Assembly: GCA_009663005.1 (NCBI GenBank)
Contig: VIGQ01002022.1
Coordinates: forward strand, 2,501 to 25,000
Direction of reading: 5' to 3'
Length of the DNA stretch: 22,500 bases
Origin: Actinidia chinensis
Taxonomy: Eukaryota > Streptophyta > Magnoliopsida > Ericales > Actinidiaceae
The translations under genes were made by a program, and so were the position numbers. Shown here piece after piece: positions 10,088 to 18,146 of this stretch (the first letter of the stretch is position 1; every line of letters begins with the position of its first letter). The notes under the pieces are model-generated. The model ran no database searches. It had not been told where the DNA came from and worked only from the letters and a program-made list of their open reading frames with translations.

Positions 10088-10330
10088 TTGCGGCCAGATG
10101 ACACTTATACCTCATCGTCCTCGTCCTTACTTGAGCCTCCTTCATCAACTCCCACCAACTGGCTCCCACCTCCGACGGGCTCTGTAGGACCCCAGTCCCC
10201 GCACTTCGGGCCCCTTGCCAGTGTCTTATCCGGAGTCGGTGTAGTCTCCTCCTTTAGTTTCTACTATTCCCCCCCTCGGCTTGTATCCACACGTGTTCGT
10301 CGGTCCTCCCTCCCATTTTCTTCTTTTTAA
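10088..10330 (+). pseudogene. Copia polyprotein linker, Ser/Pro-rich
   Basis: An 80-codon frame rich in Ser and Pro (TSSSSSLLEPPSSTPTN) lies between integrase and reverse transcriptase. This is the normal place for the variable, low-complexity linker of plant copia polyproteins, so I read it as part of the element and not as a gene of its own. Confidence 0.6.
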
Positions 10331-10434
10331 TAGTACTAATCATCCTATTGCACACTTATGTTATTATTCACGGTCTTTCATGATTCCTTAAGTCTTTTCT
10401 AGTTCAGGTTGATTCATTTCCATTCCTCGCTCAG

Positions 10435-11210
10435 TCCATGAGGCTCTCCAAAAATCCTTTGTGGGTTTCTGCCCATGAAGGCCGGCAGATGGAGACTCTT
10501 CATAGAATCAGACTTGGGATCTTGTCGCTTTACCGAAAGGGAGTGCACTGTTGGGTTGTAAATGGGTGTTCAGTGTCAAGTATTGGGCGGCATGCTCAGT
10601 TGATTGAAGAAGGCTCGTCTTGTTGCTAAGGGTTTTACTCAGGGGGATTAATGGTAAGGATTTTGTGGCCTACATTTGCCACAGTTTGTCAAATTAAATA
10701 CCATTCGTCTTTGATTTCCTTGCCCTGCTTCTCACTCGTGGCTCTTAACAATTGGATGTCAAGAATGCTTTTCTTAATGGTGCATATTCGGAGACTAATA
10801 TATGGATCCACCCCCCTACAGTTTTCGGGGCTCAAGGGGAGATTCGGGGAATGTTTGTAGCCTCCGAAAATTATCTATGGACTTAAGCAAGTCTCTCGGG
10901 CTTGGTTCACCGCTTCAGTGAGGTAGTCTTGTCTATGGGTTTTTTCAGCAGTGCCACCAGACATACTCTTTATTCGTCGTCAGTCGCGGGTCGATGCATT
11001 ATTACTCAGTTATGTTGATGACATTATTATCACGGTGAGACGAGGCTTCTGGCATAGTTCAAGGAAATGTGGATCAAAGAAGCTTTTGGACATTCAAGGA
11101 TCCAAGTCCTCTTCGTTACTTCCTTGGGATTGAGGTTGACTCGGTCTCGACCATGGTATCTCTCTGCTCCCAGCGAAGTCTCTTGATCTCCTTCAAGATA
11201 ATGGGCATGT
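10435..11210 (+). pseudogene. Copia reverse transcriptase remnant
   Basis: RT starts with a segment reading [18 protein letters not shown] at about 10450-10503. FIRRQSRVDALLLSYVDDII at about 10969-11028 includes the catalytic YVDD, intact. It is followed by FLGIEV-like sequence near 11125 after a frame change. Frame changes and stops separate these blocks, so no active enzyme is made. Confidence 0.85.
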
Positions 11211-11983
11211 TTGGATTGTAGACATGCATTCTACGCCTATAGGTACCAATTTGAAGATACAGCCGAGTTCAGGGGAAATTATTGCCGATCCATCTATCTA
11301 TCAGCGACTTGTGGGTCGCCTCATTTAATTGACGACTACAAGAACCTGACCTCACATTTGCTGTCAGTTAATGGAAAGCCAGTTTATGCACTCGCGCGTA
11401 CATCTCACCTAGATCGGTACCAATTCTCTGGTACCTAAGTCGTGTACCGGTCGGGGATTGGTTTATAAGTCCGACGTCCAAAAAGTCGGGCCTCTCATGC
11501 TTTAAGGTGGCCGTATGCGGGGTCTAAGAAGGGATAGACGCTTCCACTTCTGGGTTTTAACCTTCATGGTAGTCATATCATATCTTGGAAAAGTAAAAAG
11601 CAAACAGTGTCTCTCGATCTTCTGCAGAAGCTGAGTATCGTGCCATGGTTCAGGGAACAAGTGAAATGATTTGGCTTCGATCTCTCTAACTGAGTTGGGT
11701 TTCTCAGTGACAGACTCATTTACCTGTTTATGACAAGTCAGATATTATGTTATCCTCTGATCAGTTCTTCATGAGAGAACAAAGTACATTGGAAGTTGAT
11801 ATTCACTTTATTCAGGAAAAAAGTTCTTCAGGGTGTATTCACTCCCTCTATGGGACTGTCGTAGGTTCTTGCGTGTTAGCTTGTTCCATCATCTGCTAGG
11901 ACTGCTGACATGTTCACTAAGCTATTGGCCCCTCATGGTGAATTCATTCTTGTCAAGCTGGGCTGTCGATATCTTCGCCTCAG
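11211..11983 (+). pseudogene. Copia RNase H and C-terminal remnant
   Basis: Plus-strand segments in the usual order: SSGEIIADPSIYQRLVGRLI at about 11267-11327, SWKSKKQTVS near 11583-11613, then ADMFTKLLAPHG near 11906-11941 and VKLGC just before the end. These are standard landmarks of copia RNase H and its tail. At least four frames are used. Confidence 0.8.
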
Positions 11984-11994
11984 CTGAGGGGGAG
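11984..11994 (+). other. Polypurine tract of the plus-strand copia element
   Basis: GCTGAGGGGGAG abuts the 3' LTR start TGTTTGAAAATT. This is the plus-strand priming site in the expected place. Confidence 0.8.
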
Positions 11995-12190
11995 TGTTTG
12001 AAAATTAGAAGATTTTTTACCTTAATTTAATTAGGAAATTCCTATCTGAGTTATTTATAATAGGTTATGTGACCATACAATGATTCTCTCTTTATGTTCC
12101 TTTATTATCTCCTAATTAATCATACATTGTATTATATATTGAGGGCTTTGGAGGAAATAAATTTTATTTTAAGCCTTCTAAATTTTTTCT
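11995..12190 (+). repeat. 3' LTR of the plus-strand copia element
   Basis: It is co-linear with 6911-7101, sharing AGAAGATTTTTTACCTTAAT, CCATACA.TGATTCTCTCTTTAT and the TATTATATAT block near 12130. It ends AATTTTTTCT and is followed at once by GGAAG. Confidence 0.88.
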
Positions 12191-12195
12191 GGAAG
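12191..12195. repeat. Target-site duplication GGAAG (right) of the plus-strand copia element
   Basis: Exact copy of 6906-6910. Confidence 0.85.
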
Positions 12196-12280
12196 TTTAA
12201 GTTCTCGCAAGATATTCACCGAACTTTCATAGAGGACTTCGTTACTTGAAGCGTAGATTCTGTGTTCAACTTCTGGGCAT
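12196..12280 (-). pseudogene. U-box/ARM E3 ligase pseudogene, small piece between insertions
   Basis: On the minus strand these 85 bases read CPEVEHRIYASSNEVLYESS then VNILRELKLP in one frame, and join across the GGAAG site to TNSPLFRKR on the next piece. A segment with an EhRIYA pattern and an ELrPS..LPLF pattern just before GERSDA is what PUB43/PUB44-type ARM regions show. The continuity across the copia element and the TIR element on either side is the main support. Too short to judge alone. Confidence 0.7.
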
Positions 12281-12733
12281 AGTTATTCAAACCGTAACCG
12301 ACATTGAACGCGTCAAAGCAACGGTTCAACGGTTCACTGGTTCAACCACGGGTCAACCGGTTCAACCGTATTATTATATAAATAATAAAATATATTTTTA
12401 TTATAAATAATAAAAAATATTTTTTTTTACCCATTCATAGTAAAAAATTAATCATAGTAAAAAACTATTAAAAATTAAAAATTCAATTCAAAATTTTGAG
12501 GTAACTGTAAAAATTAAAACTTTAATTCAAATTTTGGGGTCAAACTGTAAAAATTAAAATTTGTTTAATTTTTCTGTTAAAAAACGGCCGTTCACCGATT
12601 AAAAAATCGTGCCATTTCATAAAAACCGTCCGTTCAATCCCGGTTTCGCTTTGCATTTCTGATAATAGTTTGTACCGAACCGATTAATGCCCGATTCCGG
12701 TTGAACCGTCCGTCCGGTCCGATTTTAATAACT
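12281..12733. mobile_element. Non-autonomous TIR element, GGTTCAACC-rich, inside the ligase gene
   Basis: The ends are inverted copies: AGTTATTCAAACCG at the left and, on the other strand, AGTTATTAAAATCGG at the right. The sub-terminal parts are dense in GGTTCAACCGG and CCGGTCCG motifs, and the middle is A/T-rich without coding capacity. Ligase coding flanks it on both sides. I could not find a clear target duplication. The superfamily is uncertain; the motif recurs at 21931-22245. Confidence 0.65.
12471..12563. repeat. ~40-bp tandem repeat, two copies plus a partial
   Basis: Units start AAAAATTAAAA and end AACTGT: 12471-12508, 12509-12548, and a partial at 12549-12563. They lie inside the TIR element. 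Confidence 0.7.
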
Positions 12734-12790
12734 AATGCTTCTTGGTGTTTCAGAAATGTTATAATGGTTTTGAGGTCATCTCCAGATTTT
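12734..12790 (-). pseudogene. U-box/ARM E3 ligase pseudogene, most upstream piece seen
   Basis: The minus strand reads SGDDLKTIITFLKHQEAL in one open frame, ending where the TIR element begins; the next residue block continues at 12280. FLKHQ followed by an EhRIYA block is in keeping with ARM repeats of PUB43/PUB44 relatives. Beyond 12790 the coding signal stops at a TGTTTGG-type repeat. The N-terminal two thirds of the gene, including the U-box, are not in the window. Confidence 0.6.
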
Positions 12791-12793
12791 GGC

Positions 12794-12903
12794 TATGTTT
12801 GGTAATAATTAAAAGTCAAGTTTTTTTTAAACTTGCTATCAAAAATGTCAATATTTTTTGACTTTTTTGATTTTTTGCTTTTACTTTAAAATTATCTAAA
12901 CAT
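12794..12903. mobile_element. Short TIR element (~110 bp), MITE-like
   Basis: The left end TATGTTTGGTAATAATTAAAAG and the right end CTTTTACTTTAAAATTATCTAAACAT pair as imperfect inverted repeats (quoted in part: left TATGTTTGGTAATAATTA, right TAAAATTATCTAAACAT). The interior is T-rich. No clear duplication was found. Confidence 0.4.
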
Positions 12904-13508
12904 CAAAACGTAAAAATATCACATTAATTTAAAAATAAAAACACAACGACAAAATTTTATTATATTTTAGTAGTTAACTTTTTCAGGTGGACAAATATTT
13001 TGAAATCCAAAATTAAAAAAGTGAGAATGTGAATGAAATAGTTGATAAGTTTGGCATTTCAGCTAGTTGTTTCAAGAAAAAAAGAATGCCTAATTTTAAT
13101 TGGTGTGTTGAAAAAAAATTATAGAAGTCCTAAAAATAATTGTAATCTTGTCATTTTGCATTAGATTTAATGTGGAGTCTTGATAATAGTTTCTAAAGTA
13201 AAAAATGTTAATACTATTTCGGAAACTACAAAATAGGTGACTGTATCTATTAGAAACCGTAAGAGAGGTTGGTGAAATTTATCTTAAATAAATCATAGAA
13301 TTGGACCGGACCAAATCAAAATAATTGGTTCAATCTACTATTTCTAATGGTTCCAATTCTTGTTCCAAAAATAAAGACTGCAAAATACCCGATCTAGGTC
13401 TTTATTCTATAACTGCTGGTTTTAAAATCGAAACCCGTCCATTTTTTTTTAATAATGCTAAAACATAAATAGTTTTCATTAGTAAGCGTAACCCTAAGTT
13501 CTAACTAC
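12904..13508. other. AT-rich DNA with a GGTTC-rich relic, no gene
   Basis: Nothing coding is visible. At about 13290-13440 repeated GGTTC/CCGGACC/GGTTCC motifs suggest a decayed transposon end, similar in wording to 14135-14320. Confidence 0.4.
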
Positions 13509-13937
13509 TCCTAGGGGCTGTTTGGCTACCGAACATGGAGGGGATAACTTTTCCCCCCGGATAATTTTTTACTCCCGGGCGTTTGGCTGGCGGTATGAAA
13601 TCGGATAATGTATTGTCCCCGGGGTGGAATAAAGGCGGATTAAATTTGGGTTGACCTAGATCCTAACTAAAGTTATCCGGTGGGGATAAGAAAAAAAATA
13701 TATAAAGATAAATAAAATGTATAATTTTTTGTGTATCTCGAAGAGAAAAAAATAATATTTTAAAACTAAATATTTGATATTTATTTTCTTTTATATTTCT
13801 TCCTTTACTCCACCTTTATATACTAATTCTAAAAAGTATCCAAACAAAAGTTTTAAAAGGTATCACCCTCTAAAAATTATACCCCTCTAAAAGTTATCCC
13901 CATTCCATCTTCAGCCAAAAAACGAGCCCCTAGAGGG
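13509..13937. mobile_element. hAT-like MITE with GGGGCTGTTTGGCT ends
   Basis: The left end TCCTAGGGGCTGTTTGGCT and the right end AGCCAAAAAACGAGCCCCTAG are imperfect inverted repeats. The flanks CTAACTAC (13501-13508) and TTAACCAC (13938-13945) match at 6 of 8 positions, as an aged 8-bp hAT duplication would. Inside are GGGGATAA/TTATCC motifs repeated in both orientations and no coding sequence. Confidence 0.65.
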
Positions 13938-14486
13938 TTAACCACTGCTGCAGAAAACAAAATCGAAAATATCCTCTCTTTACGATATTATCTTTTCAAC
14001 ACTCCTATTGGATGAGGAATTATGATTAAACATTTAGATTTGTTATTTATATCTATTAGGATCTAGTTAATTTAAAATTTGCTACTCTGCGTGTGATTGT
14101 GTTAATATTTAATGTGGTATCTAGGTTTTTGTTTTGAATATTTTGGTCAAAATCGGATATTGAAGGTTAAAATTGGAACGGAATCAAAACCAGACCGTTT
14201 TTGAAAACAAGTTCTGGTTCGGTCATAAAGCCTTCAGTCCGGTTTTAAATTTTAAATTTTATAAAATCGGTAATACTATCGATACCGCTCATCTAGTTTT
14301 ATAAAGAACCGATCCGATATATGAGAAAAAATGTGATTATTTGGTGCACCCCTTGGGAAAAAATACCGTCGAATGCGATCGATGTCAAATGTGATGGCAT
14401 TCAAGTGCGTGCGCTGGGCCAGCTATATTATCAGCAGTTGGGCAAGAGACAACGTTTCTTCACATGCACATGACAGAAAAGAAAAC
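13938..14486. other. AT-rich DNA with a second GGTTC/CCGG relic, no gene
   Basis: No open frame with a recognisable domain. The segment 14135-14320 carries AATCGG, CCAGACCG, GGTTCGG and CCGATCCGATAT motifs that look like the sub-terminal part of a decayed TIR element. Confidence 0.4.
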
Positions 14487-15002
14487 GGTAAATGTCATTG
14501 ACACTCCATAAATTAAAATTAATTTGAAATCACACTGCAACCCTTTTTTTTTCTAAAGTCACACTAAAACCCCTAGCAGCTAACACTGCTTGAACTAATA
14601 CTGAGTTCCTATGAGACACCCTTATCTTATTATTAAATTTTTCAAACGATTGAAGAGAGCGAATAAAAATGAGCCAACCATCACCTCCCATCTTTCAACC
14701 ACCTTCATCTCCATTGGATACAATAGTAATAGAGGTGTGTGGAATGGTGGAGATTGTGTATGGATTGGATTGCAATGGTGATGAAATGAGATTCAGTAGA
14801 GAGTGGTGCGGTTGTGATAGTTTTTTTCTAGACACAAGGGTAAAGTAGGACAAAATAGGCATTTGCTTAGATATTTTAGCTAACGCCAGCAATTATGATA
14901 AGTCAATAGTCGGTCATTTAAGATGGACTAAAGTATTACACAAAATCACAAGCAAAGGTGAGTCCAGTGTGACTTCAAATTAGGGTGACAATGAAATTTC
15001 CC
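14487..15002. mobile_element. MULE-like non-autonomous element with long imperfect TIRs
   Basis: The left end reads GGTAAATGTCATTGACACTC and the reverse complement of the right end reads GGGAAATTTCATTGTCACCC, with the similarity continuing to TTTGAAATCACACTG / TTTGAAGTCACACTGG. Flanking 9-mers AAAGAAAAC (14478-14486) and ACGAAAAAC (15003-15011) resemble each other, as a Mutator-type 9-bp duplication would after decay. The inside has no transposase. Confidence 0.6.
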
Positions 15003-15106
15003 ACGAAAAACTGGCAACTTTTGTTTTCAGGCATCAAACTACTCAGATTTTAATGCCGTCTCAGGTCATACAACTATACCGCCGTAAATACAAACGTAAA
15101 ACCAGC

Positions 15107-15436
15107 TAGGGGTGTTTCCGGGTTGGATCGGATCGGATTTGGGGTCACTCACATCGAATTAAAATTGGTCGGGTTGGAGAAGTTTGGACCCGATTCCAAT
15201 CCTAGATGGTCGGGTTTGGTCGGTTCAAGTGGGATTTGGTCGGGTTGGGGTCGGGTGAAAATTGTGAATTTTATTTTCAATTGTCAGTTGTCGGTCGGGT
15301 TGGTCGATTAAATGGCCCGACACCTGAAGCGAATGTGTCGGGTTAATTAAAAGCCACCTATTATTCACCCACAGAGTGATTGGGTTGGGTGGGGTAAGAT
15401 TCGGGTCGGGTCGGACATTATTTTGAACACCCTATA
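15107..15436. mobile_element. hAT-like MITE with TAGGGGTGTT ends, GGTCGGGT-rich
   Basis: The left end is TAGGGGTGTTTCCGGG; the right end, read on the other strand, is TATAGGGTGTTCAAAAT. The flanks AAACCAGC (15099-15106) and CTACCAGC (15437-15444) share ACCAGC, consistent with an 8-bp hAT duplication. The interior is packed with GGTCGGGT/GGGTTGG on one strand, unlike its surroundings. It has no coding capacity. Confidence 0.72.
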
Positions 15437-15444
15437 CTACCAGC

Positions 15445-16965
15445 GTGTTTTTTATACCATTTATTCTCATTAAAGCAAAACATATAAAATTTATCTTTCC
15501 CATTTCAGCAGCCAACATTATTAAACACACATAAACACATTAATTTTTACAATTTGGATTTATGAGGTTTTATGTTTTGAAATCGTTGCATAGTAACCTC
15601 ATTGTTAATTCTATTACACATCATTTACCAAGCAATCATGTATTCATTCCTAGAATGGACCTAAAGGGTGGCTGAGGGGTCGATCTCAACCCCAAGAATT
15701 TTCAATTACTACTATAGAAATATTTCTTAAAAAAGACAAATTACAAAGGCCCTCCATCTAGTTTTACTTGATTTTCACTTTCGTCCCTCTAATATTGATT
15801 GTAACGTTTTGACCTTTAAATTTTGCTTTTCATCTCATTTAAATCCAATTGATAACACCGTTTACAATTACTAACAAAAAAGGCGCACATGAAAAGCATG
15901 TTGATTTTCATTGGGGCAAAATTGTAAATTTACTATCTTTTATCTGTTGATCAAACTCATTGAGTTAACTCACCCACATGGATACACATTTGTACGTATT
16001 GTGTATGTATATGTAATGGCAGTTCCCACCATAGATTTATGCCTATAAATCTGCAAGAAAGGGGTGGGTGGTGAGGAAGGGGCTGCAGACATTGGTGATG
16101 GAGGAGAAGCTGGGAGGGTGTTTGGGATCGGTGAATCTAAACACAATTCTTCATACAAAATTGGGTAATGATGGTTAATTTGAACATTTGCTTTGTTGGT
16201 TGAAAAAACCAATGATGTTTGATGTTGATATATTACATATACACATATAGAGTTTTATTATGTTGATGTTTCATTTTTAGCTAGATTTTTTGGCAAACTA
16301 AGTTAATTTTTGTTCGGATCTAGTTTACTTCTAATGCTTGTGTATGCGGTACGTGCGTTTAGAGAGATAGGAGGAGAGAGAGAGAGAGAGAGAGGTGTTG
16401 TCGAGTTCGTTACTAGTAACTTCAGATGGGCGGGTTTGCAGGGTAATGGCTGAATGTTGGGTTGGGGAAAAGATGACTGGAATGCTTCTAGTTGCAACTC
16501 ATTAATTTCCATGACACCCACCCTTAAAATGTGTCACTTATTTTAGGGCCTAAGGTGCCCTTCTTATTCTTAGTTTTTATTCAATCTCCCTCAAATTGCC
16601 ATGGGAGAAGAAAAATGTTTGAGTTTACCCTTTTGCCCTTGAAAATATTCATGCGAAACGCACGTGACAAATTTCCATCCAATTGACTAAATGGGTGCTA
16701 TCGATTGGACTTTAATTGAGACCACAAGAAAAATTAAAGTTAAAATCGCTAGAATCGATATTAGGAATGAAATTGATAGTGTGATTTTTGTACTTTTTAC
16801 ACTATTATCAACCTTTTCATTCAATACATATTCTCACCCATTTTTTTTTTTTTTTTTATTCCATATATTATTTACCTTGGCGGAGACATATTATGAAAAT
16901 GAGTCAATTGCCCAATTGAAAAAAAATACGCTATTATTCTAATACAATTTATTATAATACAATTT
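15445..16965. other. Intergenic DNA with simple repeats, no supportable gene
   Basis: Open frames of 60-83 codons occur on both strands, but none has a domain, a conserved motif or gene-like context. At 15735-15960 there is GACAAATTACAAAGGCCCTC wording typical of plant non-autonomous repeats, but without a matched second end. A (GA)n tract lies at 16371-16395 and a T17 run at 16841-16857. Confidence 0.5.
16371..16395. repeat. (GA)n microsatellite
   Basis: An almost pure GA dinucleotide tract of about 25 bases. Confidence 0.9.
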
Positions 16966-16969
16966 TGAT

Positions 16970-17200
16970 CTCTATAATTAGTAATTTGTCTTAAAATCAT
17001 AAATTTCAATATTTACCCCGCTGAACCATAAATAATGATAATTAAAACCCTGTTGACCCTAAGCTTGTACCCGCACAAAAATTCGTAATTTGTCTTAATT
17101 AATAAATCTATAATTTTGACTCGCTGAACACAGTTCTGACAATTTTAACCCGATGAATATAAATTATGATAATTTTAATCTCGCTGAACTTGAGTTGTGA
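16970..17200. repeat. Degenerate ~30-bp tandem repeat with ACCCCGCTGAAC cores
   Basis: Cores of the form AC(C/T)C(C/T)G(C/A)TGAA(C/T) appear near 17015, 17046, 17118, 17147 and 17178, each followed or preceded by ATAATTTT. Spacing is about 29-31 bases except for one gap of about two units. Confidence 0.55.
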
Positions 17201-17380
17201 CTCCAACCACCCGATACCTACCACCCCAAAAGTCTTATTATATACATTTACCTATCCCAAATTTTTCATTAGCATTCGACTCCGCAACAAACTTGATATG
17301 AAAAGTTTAGATGAAAGGTTGCAGGAAGTATAGAACATGCTTTGTTGTGAAGGTTATTGATCCTCCCACAACTCTCCTCC

Positions 17381-17413
17381 TCTCTCTAATATATATATAT
17401 AGAGAGAGAGAGA
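17381..17413. repeat. (TC)n(AT)n(GA)n self-complementary tract
   Basis: TCTCTCT, then an alternating AT run, then AGAGAGAGAGAGA. The flanking dinucleotide tracts are complementary, so each strand can fold into a near-perfect hairpin. Confidence 0.85.
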
Positions 17414-17610
17414 TTGCATATATATATTTAGCATGTAGGGTTGGATCGGCGGGAACATACCTGAGAGTGAAATGGTGTTTCGGACATAACAGTAATTGCC
17501 AAGCAGAAAATGAAACACAACCAAGTCGAAGTCAATCACCCATCTCCTCTCATCGCTCTCTCTCTCGAACGTGAGTATCGGTTTGGGGATGGGAAGTAAA
17601 GTGGACGGTG

Positions 17611-17694
17611 ACAGTTATTTATAAGGTGGGTGGTTGCTGTGATGGATTGACACGTGGCCAATCGGAGTGGGAGATGGAGTTGCGTATTTAAAAA
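17611..17694. promoter_or_regulatory. Possible promoter block: G-box, CCAAT box and TATA-like motifs facing both ways
   Basis: CACGTG at 17651-17656 is followed by CCAAT at 17658-17662. A TATA-like TATTTAAAAA lies at 17685-17694 on the plus strand, and TTATAAATAA lies on the minus strand at 17625-17615. Downstream on the minus side a sequence TCTCAG|GTATGT at 17461/17460 looks like a splice donor; on the plus side GTGAGT at 17571-17576 is another. No coding sequence on either side confirms a gene. Motif clustering could be chance. Confidence 0.3.
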
Positions 17695-17888
17695 GTCGTG
17701 GATGAATGTAACCAAGGAACATGAACAAACGGCTCAACTGGTAAATGAACTGATCTGTTCACTTGGTGGTCAACGGGGGTTTGCTGCGCTCCTTTAACCC
17801 GAAAAGGACTTTGAGTCCTGGATTTGTACTCCGTCCAAGGTCGCCATCATGGTTAGAGCTTCGCAATTTGGTTCCCAGAGAGCCGAGA

Positions 17889-17990
17889 CCAATGTTTTAA
17901 AACATTGGATCGAACGAAAAAAAGATTGGGTTACATACACTGTTCAACCGTCAATTGAATCGAACCGAAAAGATTGGATATTGGGTACGT
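17889..17990. repeat. Palindrome and GTTCAACCG-type repeat relic
   Basis: A perfect 20-base palindrome centred on TTTTAAAA occupies 17889-17908. It is followed by ATCGAACG, GTTCAACCGTC and AATCGAACCG motifs. The wording resembles the relic at 21931-22245, which ends TTTTTTAAAATCATGG. Probably a truncated TIR element end. Confidence 0.4.
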
Positions 17991-18146
17991 AACCACTGGT
18001 TCCAAGGCAGATAAAAGCCAGGAACAAATGTCAGTGGGATCCAACTCGTGAATTGGTACATAATTGTTGTCACTTGTCCATATTTGTCGAATAAAAAATA
18101 TACTAACTGTGCGCTAATCAAAGTAATATTTAGTAATTACAAGTGA

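Larger units (their letters stand above)
6911..12190 (+). mobile_element. Full-length degraded Ty1/copia LTR retrotransposon, plus strand
   Basis: The element is about 5.3 kb, with short LTRs (6911-7101 and 11995-12190), a primer site at 7102, a purine tract before the 3' LTR, and the duplication GGAAG. In order on the plus strand it has a GC-rich leader, Gag, protease, integrase, RT and RNase H, all with stops and frameshifts. It is oriented against the ligase gene. It is a different family from the minus-strand element: the LTRs are unrelated, and the leader is unusual. The LTRs end in CT rather than the usual CA, probably by mutation or because the family end is atypical. Confidence 0.92.

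Noticed and set aside
13021..13110. Plus-strand segment reading NEIVDKFGISASCFKKKR
   Set aside because: It looks protein-like for about 20 codons but has no continuation and no family I can name.
15970..16521. Two minus-strand open frames (80 and 72 codons), Ser/Pro-rich, in apparently non-repetitive DNA
   Set aside because: Composition is only mildly protein-like, there is no domain, splice pattern or neighbour to support a gene; the (GA)n tract supplies part of the Leu/Ser run.
17311..17574. 87-codon plus-strand open frame ending near a GTGAGT donor
   Set aside because: It crosses the TC/AT/GA tract (reading IYIYREREI) and has no recognisable protein features; kept only as part of the possible promoter or leader observation.
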